Below, piece by piece: positions 53,135 to 64,000 of a stretch of DNA of 64,000 bases (position 1 is the stretch's first letter; every line of letters starts with the position of its first letter). Both the position numbers and the translations under genes were made by a program. This stretch comes from Agapetus fuscipes. Lineage: Eukaryota > Arthropoda > Insecta > Trichoptera > Glossosomatidae. The stretch lies in assembly GCA_951799405.1 (NCBI GenBank), contig OX637345.1, positions 62,001 to 126,000 on the forward strand. The letters run 5' to 3'. The notes below the pieces were generated by a model that was given only the letters and a program-made list of their open reading frames with translations, did not search any database and was not told the DNA's origin.

Positions 53135-56100
53135 ATGTTGAAGCGCACTTCTCGATGCAGGCGCACACTTAGCCTTGCCGTGCTCGCGGTCAGCAGCTTG
53201 GCTTGCAGGCTTGTTGCCAAGATGTGGCGGCGCTTCAGCACGGCCCTGGCGGAGGTGCCCAGCCAGCCCGCGGAGCTGGCCTCCTCCCTGAGCCCCGGCA
53301 GCGCGCTGAGGTTCAGGAGGCCGGAGCTGGAGCCGTTCAGCTGGCTGCTGAGCGCGGCGCCCTGCTTCCCCGTGAGCGCCCAGAAGATCACCATCTTCCA
53401 CGAGCCGCAGCAGTTCTATGAGGAGCTGGTGAGGAGGTGCGAGGGCGCGCAGAGCAGGATCACCCTAGCGAGCCTGTACCTGGGCACGGGGGGGCTGGAG
53501 CGCCGGCTGGTGGGGGGGATCGGGGGGCAGCTGGAGCGCCGGGCAGGGAGACTGCAGGTCAGCTTGTTTATTTAATCTTGTGTTTTCCAGTCATTGCAAG
53601 TCGGTGGAATTTATTTGTGTGTTAGACGCAACGCCTTTACACACATTATTTTTTGTTCATACATTCTATAATCTCTAATCCGCAGTATTCCTGCTCTGGT
53701 ACTCGAAAACTGCCCAACTGAACTAGCTCCACTTCTACACAAGCTCTTCACGCTGTCTCTTGAATGTGGAACTGTCCCCTGCAATTGGAAGGTGGCAGCC
53801 GTTCATCCCATCCCTAATAAAGGGAAACCCCGATGATCCCGCGAATTACCGTCCCATTGCAGTTACTTCCTTCCTATCCTCATGGAAAGGATCATCAATG
53901 ACAAGCTCATGAAGCATCTGGAGACCCACAAAGTGCTTAGCGACCATCAATACGGCTGCTGTCACAATTGTATGTTTAATCGTAAACATACTGTCGGCCT
54001 TTGGACTTCCACCTCCACTAGTCAAATGCAAATGTAGCTTTCTGAAAGGCAGATCTATTTAGACGGTCATAGATGGCTGTGCATCAGGTCAGCATTAGTG
54101 TCCGACCGAAAGTGTACTTTCACTTTCGGCCGAAAGCCGTAGCCGAATTTCGGCAAAATTCTACTTTCGGCAGAAAGCCGAAAGCCGAAACTGAAAGCCG
54201 TAGCCGAAAGTATGTATATTATTTAAGTGCCTAGTTAGTTATGCATTATTTAGTTAGAAGGATATCTAATCTATTCTAATCTAATCTAAGCTGCAAAGAT
54301 ATATTTCATTTAAGATTTATATTAAATGCATTCCCACAAGCAGATATGTATAATTTCGCGCTAACACATGCCGCATGTGGACCTACAATATAAAAACCTA
54401 ATCTCAAATGAACATAAGCCTTGCAACTCTTGCCGTCCTTCCCTGAAACAGGGGTGACATTGGCAAAGTGAACCAATTTTTTACAGTATGGGTGGTCAGC
54501 CGCATAACAACCTATAAGTCAAGGAACATACATGACAAATTACATTTTTAAAATCAATAAATAACAATATATACATTGACATAAAAAACTAAATCACAAA
54601 ACCAATTTTACTTTAACAAACCCCAGCCGCCAACATCACAGATCAACCGCCATTTCTTTCTATCCTTACATACTTCTTTCATTTCCTCCAGAGTCATAAC
54701 CTTCTTCATACAAGCTCTTCTTTTATTATGACTCTGGATATTCCATTCATTCGCAATTTCGGATATTTGGTCCATCCATACCTTTCTCAGTCTTCCTCTA
54801 CCACGACATCCATCTATTCTACCAACATATACTTTCTTCGTCAGTCTTTCCTCATTCATTCTCTCCATATATGCCCAAACCATCTTAACAAACTTCTTTT
54901 AATCTTCACTTTCACACTTTCTCTTGCACCACATTCTTCTCTTACAAAATCATTCCTCACCCTGTCACTCCGTTTTTTCCCAATCATACTTCTTAGAAAG
55001 TCCATTTCGCAAGTAACAATAAAAGGTGTTTACAATTCTGGGACCTTTTTTTTTTAATACAAAACTATATGCAAATTTTTTTTAAATTACTAATAGGTAC
55101 AATCTATATCTATAAAGAAGGATGTGTGTATGTATGTATGTATGTATGTATGTATGTATGTATGTATGTATGTATGTATGTCCCCTATAGACTCATAAAC
55201 CGCTCATCCGATTTTGACGAAATTTTCAGGAAACATGTAACATATTCTTAGAACGAATCCTGTGAAGTTTGATGGTGATCAAATAAACAGTGGTTCTCAA
55301 TTCTCGATATTTCAGCAACGAGGTCGGTAAATTTTGAAACCACCCAATAGAAGAAGACCATTATATTCAACTACAATACATAATCTTAGTTGCAAATATA
55401 CATTTACATTAAAGATTCATATAAAATGCATGCTCACAAGTAGACACATGTAAGTTCACGCTTACAAATGCTGCATGTGTACCCACTCATAATTTAAAAT
55501 CCAAATCTAAAATGAACAACCCAGTAACTTTTACTTTACGCCAACTTGAAATGGATGTTATTCAGCTCCTGAGTGGCTTGACACTCATTTCTTATGAAGG
55601 CTGAGTAAGCCTTGCCGGTATTTTATTTTGGGTTTAAAATAAACACTGACACGGGAAATAATTTCTGACAACTTCGGTGGGATTCTAACTCGAGATCTCG
55701 GCATGGAATGCAATCTATCTATCTATATCTATAAAGAAGGATGTGTGTATGTATGTATGTATGTATGTATGTATGTATGTATGTATGTATGTATGTATGT
55801 ATGTATGTATGTTCCCTATACTCATAAACCGCTCATCCGATTTTGACGAAATTTTCAGGAAACATGTAACATATTTTTAGAATGAATCCTGTGAAGTTTG
55901 ATGGTGATCAAATAAACAATGGTTCTCAATTCTCAATATTTCAGCAACGAGGTCGGTAAATTTTGAAACCACCCAATAGAAGAAGACCATTATATTCAAC
56001 TACAATACATAATCTTAGTTGCAAATATACATTTACATTAAAGATTCATATAAAATGCATGCTCACAAGTAGACACATGTAAGTCCACGCTTACAAATGC

Positions 56101-59100
56101 TGCATGTGTACCTACTCATAATTTAAAATCCAAATCTAAAATGAACAACCCAGTAACTTTTACTTTACGCCAACTTGAAATGGATGTTATTCAGCTCCTG
56201 AGTGGCTTGACACTCATTTCTTATGAAGGCTGAGTAAGCCTTGCCGGTATTTTATTTTGGGTTAGAAATAAACACTGAAACGAGAAATAATTTCTGACAA
56301 CTTCAGTGGGATTCTAACTCGAGATCTCGGCATGGAATGCAGTTACTCTACCAACTAAGCTATAGACCGGACTTTTTACAAATATGGTGGATCGATATCG
56401 GTTTGGTTAGGGGTAAGCAACCTGCGGCTCACCAGCCACATGCGGCTCTTTGGGTGTGAAGTTACGGCTCTTTAGCTTCATACGCAAATATAAAAAAAAC
56501 ACAGAATTATACTTCTGATCGAAAAAAACTAAATCGTTCTGAATCGATTAACGATCTCTCCGCAACTTGTACTCGCTTTTCACCCCCCACCCTCCCCCCG
56601 CCCCATCGACGCTATTTATTGTTGGCAAAAAAACATTTGTGGCTCTTTACAAATCCAAATCCAAAATAATATGTATCATTTGAGATTCACATCAAATGCA
56701 TTCCCATAAGCAGACATGCATAATTTCGCGCTCACACATACCGCATGTGGAACTACAATATAAAAACCCAATCTTAAATGAACATAAGCCCTGCAACTCT
56801 TGCCGACCTTCCCTGAAACAGGGGCGACATTGGCAAAGTGAACCATTTTTTACAGTATGGGTGGTCAGCCTCATACCAACCTATAAGTCAAGGACAAACT
56901 TTGAAATTTGAAAATTGTAATTTTTGGCTCTTCCGACTCAAAAGGTTGCCGACCCCTGGCCTAGACAAAAGTTCCAAATTAAAAAATGTTATTCAAGTAT
57001 TCCAAGTTGAATTTTAGAAATGTTAGAAAGCTTTTATATCCCGCACTTATAAAAAATACGATAAAAGAAAGTTCGTAGGTCACAACTAGAAGACCATATT
57101 GAAATATATTATTATTATTAAAACCTTTTATTGAAACATACTTTTAATTAAAATATACATAATATAGTTGTTTTTTCAAAAAACGCATTTCTGTAAAATT
57201 ATATACTCACCACAAATTTAAAGATCGTTTTTTTCTCGGCGGTTAAACGTCTTTCTTCTATGTGACAATGGTCCAAAGCAACCAAGATAAACAAAATGTT
57301 TGCCTTTTACCTAACCCGGCCGTGCGACTTACAATTTTGTTGTCAATAGAAAATGTTCCGTGTGCACTACCTAAAACTTTCACTTATTGAAATAATGGAT
57401 AGAGCACATTTTAAATGTGGGGAAAAAATGTGAATTCACTTGGCCGGGATAAAGACAGGACAGGGTGTCAAAAATTCAACATAAATTAAACACTTTTATG
57501 GAGATAGTTGAAAAAACACTTAAGTGCATCATATTGTGTGAAGCATTTTCCGCATACTGATTGATGATTTTTTTATCTTAAATATAAATGGAGCACCGCA
57601 ATCGATTTTCCCTATGCTTGGCTCTGGCTGCTTAACAGTTGTACCTAGACCTTTTTTTTAGAAAACGTGAAGATTAACCTAGAGATAAATTGTGTGAAGC
57701 TTGATTCCGATTAGCACACTTTTTTTTTTGATCCTGTTGTTTCCTCTTTTATCTGTAGAAAAAAATTGATACCACATGCCCAAATGGCGTAGTGAAACAC
57801 GCCGGGTACTGCTAGTTATTAATAATTAAAAATCAAACAAATTAAAAAACTTAAAAAACTTTTCATGTTTCTTTCATCGCCTAATTAAGTTAAACAAATG
57901 CAACAAAAATACTTTATAAAAGAAATTAAATGAAATGAAAATAAAACAATTATAAAAAACGGTAATAAAAAAAACTTTTCATATTTAAGTCAACGCCCAA
58001 TTAGTTATACAGGGCGTAAACGACCGTCAAGTCAGTCAATCTTCTTATTTTAAACTACATATATTCTCCATATGTTGTGTATGTGTAGTACACGAATATG
58101 AAAGAATTTTTCAATTTATTTAAGATTTTTTAAACTTTTATTCGTCTAAAATGTACGGGGTCAAAAAAAAATCTCAACCAAAATGAAAAGTTCTTTCATA
58201 TTCTTGTTCTATACAAAATATGGAGTATGTGATTTAATTAAAAACGGAGCGACTCGACTCGAAATTGGACAGTCACTTACAATAATCCTTTAAATTATTA
58301 ATAATAAAATTTCAATCAAAAGTGTTACAAATAATGCAGTGAATTGCAAAAAAAAACTTCCTTTCCTCTTTAATTAAATTTAATGCATAATTATATGCAT
58401 ATATATATATATATATATATGATTAATAATTAAAGTCAAACAATTTTATGTTGTAGTGCAAAAACAATAACTTTTCTACATTTTCTCCCTTAAGGTTAGA
58501 TCTTCTTTCTTCATATATTCGGCCGGCTGCACTGAAAAGCTGTTCACTCGCAATACTAGTAGGTGGTGAACACAAGTATTTTTTGGAAGCTGGTTCCAAG
58601 CAAGTATACTGACTCGTACACCAGTATTCGTAAATGTTTGTTGAACTGTTTAAGAGCGCGGCGGCTAGTTAACTGACTGACTGGCCCCGTCCTGGCCGGA
58701 GCCGGAAGGGAGTAGCGGGCGGCGGGGTGTGGCCGGGGCGGGCAGTGGAATTTTGAAGCGTGTGTGTGCCGGCCGCCAATCGCGTCGCGGCGTTCGCGTC
58801 GCGTTGCGTGCGCGCGGGTGGTCGGTTTGTCTGCCTAACTTTCGGTTGGGCCGAAAGTGACCACTACTTTCGGCCGAAACCGTAAGTTTGCCGAATGTGG
58901 CAAATATTGGCCGAAAGGCCGAAAGCCGAAAGCCGAAACCGAATATTCGGTCGGACACTAGTCAGCATAGATGGCTGTACATCTGGTCAGCATAGATGGC
59001 TGTACATCAGGTCAGCATAGATGGCTGTACATCAGGTCAGCATAGATGGCTGTACATCAGGTCAGCATAGATGGCTGTACATCAGGTCAGCATAGATGGC

Positions 59101-61833
59101 TGTACATCAGGTCAGCATAGATGGCTGTACATCAGGTCAGCATAGATGGCTGTACATCAGGTCAGCATAGATGGCTGTACATCAGGTCAGCATAGATGGC
59201 TGTACATCAGGTCAGCATAGATCATCAGGTCAGCTATCGATCAACTACGGTGTGACACAAGGTTCTGTCCTGTCTCCTACACTCTTTCTTCCGCACCTCA
59301 ATGACCTACTGTCATGTGCATTAATTCACTCCTACTGATGATAGTGCCATTTATGATGGCTTCTTTTTTGACAAACCCCAAAACAACTCAACCCCTTCCG
59401 ATGCCCGTAATTTTTTTACATCACAAATCAACACTGACCTCAAACCAGTCAGCCGCCGGGGCGTTGACAATCTTGTTGAATTTAACGTAAAAAAACGCAA
59501 AACCCAAGTCTTCCAACTTATGGCAACGCCCCTTTACCCAACCAAAACCACTTAGATCTTCTCGGTGTCTCTCTTTCATCAGAACTGAAACATCCAGATG
59601 CCATTGCATCTCAAACTACTTTGGCGTGAAACAGGGTGGCATCGGCTAAAGTGAAGCAAGTTTTTTCAGCATGGGGGGTCAGCCTTATACCTAACTATTA
59701 GTTAAGGAATCTGAGTTTTGAATAACACTATCCTCACTATCACACTCGGGATTCTGTTAATTATTCTGTGACTTTGCAGGTCAGCGTGTTGCTGGACTAC
59801 CAGCGGGGCTCCCGCGGGCAGGTGAACTCGCTGAGCCTGCTGCTGCCGCTGCTGCAGCGCTGGGGGGAGTGCTGCCAGGTGTCCCTCTACCACACGCCGC
59901 GGCTGCGCGGGCTCAGCAAGGCGCTGCTGCCGCCGCGCTGGAACGAGCTCATCGAGCTGCAGCACATGAAGGTGTACCTGGTGGACGACACGGTGATCCT
60001 CAGCGGGGCCAACCTGTCCCACGACTACTTCACCAACAGGCAGGACCGCTACGTCATGATAGAGGACAAGGTGGAGACGGCCGCATTTTTTAAAATAAAT
60101 TTGTGAATTAGAATGCAATTTTACAAGCTGTAATGTAATGGCTAGACCTGGAAAATTCCTGGTCTAGCCATTACAAATCTCTTGTTTTCATTCTAAGTTG
60201 TGGATAGGAGGCGACCTCTCTCATCTTCCTTAGTTTCTTTTGACTAAGGTGGTATGGAGTACCTTATTAGTTTGGTTTTCCTCTCTAATATATGGCTTAC
60301 TCTCCCCTTATTTTTTCTAACTCTTGCAGAACTCTCACGTATTGTCTGTAGTCAAGTGGTTAATGCTTCCTACTCATAATCTGAATATCACGGACTCGTT
60401 TCCCGGTTTATTTAAATTTTCCAATATGCTCTTTGCTGGGTTCAAAAATGAACATTCATTTACCAAAGACCAGTCACCAAAAGTAGATCTACTCTTACAG
60501 CAATTGGCCCTTTCTACACTCGCGGCCAATGTTGCAGAGGGCTCTTGAAGTGTGATTCACACAAAAACAGCACTCACCAAATAATCATCCCAGTATGTGT
60601 CATAGAGTGGCCTGAGTCTGGCTTAGGCCAGTATTTTCAACATTAGCTTATGTGACTTCAAACTGATAAAAAAAAGTACCTGCAAGATTGACATAACTTT
60701 GTTCTTTTCATTCAGTATAAAGTCGCTTTCCTAACGGAAATACCGGGCCTAAGGGCCTTTTCAGACACAATATGCATTCTGTCTGGTTTGTCTAAGGATT
60801 ACCGGACAAACCGTGAAAGCTTTTGTACGCTGTTGAACTTCTGACCCAGCGTCAGAGAAAACTATCGACCGACTAGGCAGAGAGCATTTAAGGCATAACG
60901 GGTGTAAGAGTATTGTGTGTTGCTTGTGTTCAGGCTCTGGCAGACTTCTATGCGGGGCTGGTGAGGGTGGTGCAGGGCTTCAGCCTGCCAGTGGGGCAGG
61001 AGGGGCAGGCGGGGCAGGGGCGCGCTCCCTGTCCCTACAGGGGCAGCCAGGAGGAGTTCATCCAGTACGCGCGCACCAAGCTGGAGGAATACTACACGCA
61101 CTGCCTGCACACTCAGAACACCAGGGGGCAGCAGCACATGGGTAAGCATGCTAGCCTCTTCCTTATGCTTGCAAGTCAGGAGGAGTTCATCCAGTACGCG
61201 CGCACCAAGCTGGAGGAATACTACACGCACTGCCTGCACACTCAGAACACCAGGGGGCAGCAGCACATGGGTAAGCATGCTAGCCTCTTCCTTATGCTTG
61301 CAAGTCAGGAGGAGTTCATCCAGTACGCGCGCACCAAGCTGGAGGAATACTACACGCACTGCCTGCACACTCAGAACACCAGGGGGCAGCAGCACATGGG
61401 TAAGCATGCTAGCCTCTTCCTTATGCTTGCAAGTCAGGAGGAGTTCATCCAGTACGCGCGCACCAAGCTGGAGGAATACTACACGCACTGCCTGCACACT
61501 CAGAACACCAGGGGGCAGCAGCACATGGGTAAGCATGCTAGCCTCTTCCTTATGCTTGCAAGTCAGGAGAATTTCTGCATATTTCACTTGTTGTGTGTAC
61601 GTGTGTTGGTGCTGGTTGCAGGCAGTGGGGACACGTGGGTGCTGCCGCTGGTGCAGGCGGGCGGGCTCTCCCTGCAGCAGGACAGCAGCTGCACGCACCG
61701 GCTGCTGTGTGGCGCGGGCCCCGGGGCCCGGGTGCGCCTGGCCACCGGCTACTTCAACCTCACCCAGGAGTACGCCCAGGCCATCACGCAGCACAGCCAG
61801 GCCGCCTGCTCACTGCTCATGGCGCACCCTAAT
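53135..61833 (+). CDS. Pgs1: PGS1, mitochondrial CDP-DAG:glycerol-3-phosphate phosphatidyltransferase (exons 1-4, 3' partial)
   Basis: Makes phosphatidylglycerophosphate, first committed step to cardiolipin, in mitochondria (family knowledge). Exons: 1 53135-53557, 2 59780-60070, 3 60934-61141, 4 61622-61833, all GT-AG with matching phases (0, 0, 1, 0). The Arg-rich, acid-free N-terminus ([13 protein letters not shown]) fits a mitochondrial presequence; an in-frame ATG at 53222 ([11 protein letters not shown]) is an alternative start. Family marks: [28 protein letters not shown], phospholipase-D motif HMKVYLVDD (HxKx4D) followed by [17 protein letters not shown], and [10 protein letters not shown]. 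The second HKD motif and the C-terminus are missing, so the gene continues past 64000. Exon 3 carries a four-fold duplication, listed separately. Confidence 0.94.
54265..55020 (-). pseudogene. RTE LINE 3' end with C-terminal ORF and Rep1 3' UTR
   Basis: The minus-strand ORF remnant 54608-54990 ([30 protein letters not shown]) is followed without a break by the Rep1 sequence and its TTAGATTAGA-type tail at 54265. This shows that Rep1 is the 3' UTR of this RTE subfamily, or a SINE sharing it. 5' truncated. Confidence 0.8.
55103..57816 (+). mobile_element. Helitron (non-autonomous)
   Basis: Starts TCTATATCTATAAAGAAGGA after an A, and ends GCCGGGTACTGCTAGT before a T: the TC...CTAGT ends and A/T insertion site of Helitrons. 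No Rep/helicase ORF. A head segment of about 620 bp occurs twice in tandem (55103-55715 and 55725-56370), each with an ATGT microsatellite, Rep1-like tail piece and SINE piece. Lies inside the hAT element. Confidence 0.75.
56408..56958. mobile_element. hAT-type MITE carrying a Rep1 copy
   Basis: Ends TAGGGGTAAGCAACCTGCGG and AAAGGTTGCCGACCCCTG are imperfect inverted repeats of the CAGGGGT(C)GGCAACC hAT class. A Rep1 LINE tail (56655-56895, minus) is inserted inside. Clear 8-bp flanks were not found. Lies inside the Helitron. Confidence 0.65.
58423..58602 (-). pseudogene. hAT transposase C-terminal dimerisation-domain remnant
   Basis: The minus strand encodes [20 protein letters not shown] and then [20 protein letters not shown], closing with [13 protein letters not shown] and a stop. 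This is the conserved end of hAT transposases. The rest of the transposase is absent, so the element depended on an intact relative. Confidence 0.88.
58961..59232 (+). repeat. 25-bp minisatellite x10
   Basis: Unit GTCAGCATAGATGGCTGTAC plus ATCAG, 25-bp period, inside the jockey-like LINE. The hAT target site lies in one of its units. Confidence 0.95.
60330..60592 (+). repeat. tRNA-derived SINE (family B), PGS1 intron 2
   Basis: TGTCTGTAGTCAAGTGGTTA head, CACGGACTCGTTTCCCGG, body GACCAGTCACCAAAAGTAGA, end GAAGTGTGATTCACACAAAA. Confidence 0.75.
61040..61568 (+). repeat. PGS1 exon 3 donor region, 4 tandem copies of 129 bp, in frame
   Basis: AGGAGTTCATCC starts at 61052, 61181, 61310 and 61439: exact 129-bp steps, or 43 codons. 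Each unit is the last ~90 nt of exon 3, the donor ATGG|GTAAGC and about 35 nt of intron. Unlike the IRE1 arrays, the reading frame stays open through all four copies and the intron parts ([12 protein letters not shown]). Any of the four donors (61142, 61271, 61400, 61529) keeps the phase to exon 4. Confidence 0.95.
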
Positions 61834-62036
61834 GTAAGTGCATCATCAGATGAAACCTAGCCAGAGAGGCACAGTCCCCAGGAATGTAGTAACTACTGGG
61901 TCGGGTATTTTATTTTGGGTTTGAAATAACCACCGAAACGGGAAATCATTTCTGACACCCTGGGGATTAGAGCCCGAGCTCTTGGCATAGAATGCAAGCA
62001 CTCTACCAACTGAGCTATCTTCCAGACCGTGTGAAT

Positions 62037-62345
62037 AGGGGCTGTCCATATATTACGTCATTCGCATTAAGGGGGGGGGGGGGGGGGGGGAGTCTGGTCT
62101 GCTGATGATGGCAAATGATGTACGAGTACCAAAAGTGACATTGTTCTTGTAAATACCAATTTCTACAAAATATACAAAATATTATGTAAGTAATATAACG
62201 TTATTAATTATTAAGCTCATCCATTATTACAGCAAGAGGGGGGGGGGAGGGGGGTCATTAGATGATGACTATAGGATGATTTTAAGGGGGGGGGGGGAGT
62301 CGAAAATCGGCCAAAATCGATGACGTAATTTATATCGACGGCCCC
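62037..62345. mobile_element. TIR element with poly-G tracts
   Basis: Ends GGGGCTGTCCATATATTACG and ATGACGTAATTTATATCGAC+GGCCCC are inverted. Three long G runs (62072-62091, 62228-62246, 62286-62299) lie inside. No ORF. I could not fix a target duplication. Confidence 0.6.
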
Positions 62346-62348
62346 ATT

Positions 62349-63890
62349 GAGTGCCTAAAAAGCAAACACGCCACTGTCCATCAAAGTCACAATACGGGAA
62401 ATCAAATAATTTGAATAATAGCTTTATTGTTTATATTTCTTACAACATGCAAGGTTTATAAAATTGTTAATGGATATCCCATACTTTGTTGATATGTTAT
62501 ATTTGCATTAAAGTAATCTAAATGACTAAATTAGATGATTTTGTGATGGACAGTGGTGAGTTTGCATTTCACTTTTGGACAGTGGTGAGTTTGCATGTCA
62601 AAACCACCCATATGGTTTGTAAAAACAAAGGGTGGTTCAAAAAAAGTATGTATTTGAATAATAACTTTATTTTCATTGAAAAAAATATTTATTAAAAATT
62701 ATAAAAATATATATATTAAGGCAGGTGTGTACTGGGTGCGACCGCTTGCATCGCCAGGAACCAAAATCTCTCAAAAAATGTTAGATTGGCGGTGCACGGT
62801 GGTATACTAGTGCCAACCTTGATGTATGGAAGTGAAGCCTGGACGGTGAGTGAAAGGGAAATTAGTAAAGTCCATACAGTAGAAATGGACTATCTAAGAA
62901 GTATGATTGGGAAAAAACGAAGTGACAGGGTGAGGAATGATTTTGTAAGAGAAGAATGTGGTGTAAGGGAAAGTGAAAGTGAAGATTAAAAGAAGTATGT
63001 TAAGATGGTTCGGGCATTTGGAGAGAATGAGTGATGAAAGATTGACGAAGAAAGTATATGTTGCTAGAATAGATGGATGTCGTGGTAGAGGAAGACCGAG
63101 AAAAGTATGGAAGGATCAAATCTCTGAAATTGGGAAAAACGCGGCATGAAATTACACTATATGTGCAGCTTAATTGCATTGCGTATCGGCTTATCAATAG
63201 AAACACATTTTTTTAAATTTTAATTAAAAAATAAAATGGACCACTTTGTAAATACACATATAATATGCCCTAATGGCCAATAGTAAGCAATTATCATGCA
63301 AATACCATATTCTTTAATGAAAAAAGATAAACTAATTTCTATAATTGAAATTTAATTTACCATAAGAAAAATATAAAAATAGGTTGGTATACTTTGATAC
63401 ACCCAATGCCTCCATACAAAAGTCAAAAAATTGAAACCTTCCTTTTGAGCTTTTCTGTGTTCCTTTTCCACTTTTTAATGTTTAAAGACCTTTTCCTAGG
63501 CTTGTCATTTAACACAGGTTGAATATTTTCCTCCATTTCCACTTAAAAACTGATTAATACTCCATTTAAATCACAACAAAATTGACAGTCCCGCTTACTT
63601 AAACAATGAATGACAACTGGCTGCCATATTGTATTACGACATAAACCTGGCTTCCGATTGGCTGATTTGAATGTCTGAGGACAGTGGTGACTTTGCATGT
63701 TAGGCATGCATGGACAGTGGGGAATTTGCATGTAAATCCACTTTTTAAGCTGAATTTTCATGGATTTGAGGAGACTTTGCATTTAATATTTTATTCTGCT
63801 CTCATAGATAAGAATATGGAGAATAATCCTGCATTCAAAAGTCACTTTTGGATTTTTATGGACAGTGGCGTGTTTGCTTTTGAGGCACTC
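62349..63890. mobile_element. TIR element with repeated subterminal motif
   Basis: TIRs GAGTGCCTAAAAAGCAAACA and TGTTTGCTTTTGAGGCACTC, continued by the inverted ACGCCACTGTCCAT. The motif GGACAGTGGNGNNTTTGCAT recurs near both ends (62549, 62577, 63680, 63713, 63861, inverted at 62358), as expected for transposase binding sites. No transposase; an RTE fragment is nested at 62770-63150. Confidence 0.65.
62770..63150 (+). pseudogene. RTE LINE C-terminal fragment
   Basis: Encodes MAVHGGILVPTLMYGSEAW and then, after a frame break near 62990, [20 protein letters not shown] and RGRGRPRKVW. Same subfamily as the fragment at 54608-54990. Inside the TIR element. Confidence 0.8.
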
Positions 63891-64000
63891 ATATCATCTT
63901 CTTTGTAAGAAATTTTCTATGATTTGTAGATTTATGGAGTGAATTTTTTTCAATATTATTAAAAAAAAAACTTTTTATTAACCTTTCCTGGCCGAAGCGG

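Larger units (their letters stand above)
54096..58960 (-). mobile_element. hAT DNA transposon, deletion derivative, 8-bp TSD
   Basis: TIRs TAGTGTCCGACCGAA and TTCGGTCGGACACTA are perfect inverted complements; GTCAGCAT flanks at 54088-54095 and 58961-58968 are the 8-bp target duplication typical of hAT. Subterminal TTTCGGCCGAAAG repeats occur at both ends. Only the transposase C-terminus remains (58423-58602, minus). A GC-rich stretch at 58680-58830 lies beside the right end. It hosts an RTE fragment, a Helitron and further repeats. Confidence 0.9.
53690..59620 (+). mobile_element. Jockey-like LINE in PGS1 intron 1, split by a hAT insertion
   Basis: 53690-54087 encodes RT sequence ([31 protein letters not shown]). 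After the hAT element the same ORF resumes around 59240 ([16 protein letters not shown], then a broken YADDS) and runs to [12 protein letters not shown] near 59600. Frameshifts and stops show it is dead. The hAT inserted at GTCAGCAT, duplicated on both sides. Confidence 0.8.

Noticed and set aside
58665..58958. 97-codon minus-strand frame in the GC-rich hAT end
   Set aside because: It consists of TIR and subterminal repeats; the real transposase remnant lies at 58423-58602.
60862..61794. 310-codon minus-strand frame opposite PGS1 exons 3-4
   Set aside because: Shadow of the 129-bp in-frame array; the plus strand has splice sites and family motifs.

Overview
The window is nuclear DNA of an invertebrate, most likely an arthropod. 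The grounds are GC-rich exons with GT-AG junctions in AT-rich, transposon-filled introns, metazoan gene families (IRE1, ANKRD27/VARP, PGS1), and TE types common in arthropods (Ty3/gypsy, RTE and jockey-like LINEs, Penelope-like, Helitron, hAT, tRNA-derived SINEs). I cannot name the order or species.

Layout. 1-22.0 kb is gene-poor and built of repeats: SINEs and LINE 3' ends, two copies of a GGGTATTT-ended MITE (one split by a 5'-truncated Penelope-like element), and an almost intact 7.2-kb Ty3/gypsy element on the minus strand (8157-15386, identical 517-bp LTRs). 22.2-42.6 kb is a 14-exon gene on the plus strand for IRE1, the ER unfolded-protein sensor kinase/RNase. 46.3-49.1 kb is an intronless ANKRD27/VARP-like gene on the minus strand, convergent with IRE1. 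53.1-61.8 kb holds the first four exons of PGS1 (mitochondrial phosphatidylglycerophosphate synthase) on the plus strand; its 3' end lies outside the window. Its first intron holds a nested stack: LINE, then hAT, then Helitron, then hAT MITE, then LINE tail. 62.0-63.9 kb has two more TIR elements.

Two observations stand out. (1) Many IRE1 exon-intron junctions have been tandemly copied: 4x at the exon 2 acceptor, 18x of an exact 61-bp unit at the exon 5 acceptor, 7x at the exon 8 donor, 2x at the exon 9 acceptor, 5x at the exon 11 acceptor and 11x at the exon 12 donor. The extra sites that I translated lead to an in-frame stop within a few codons, except one 30-nt in-frame microexon. In PGS1 exon 3 the same kind of duplication (4 x 129 bp) stays open in frame. 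(2) The Ty3/gypsy integrase polyprotein carries a C-terminal macro (ADP-ribose-binding) domain followed by a CCCH zinc finger. Its Gag starts with a SAP domain, and a single in-frame TAG separates RNase H from integrase.

The three host genes belong to different processes (ER stress signalling, endosomal Rab/retromer traffic, cardiolipin synthesis). I see no sign that they form a functional cluster.
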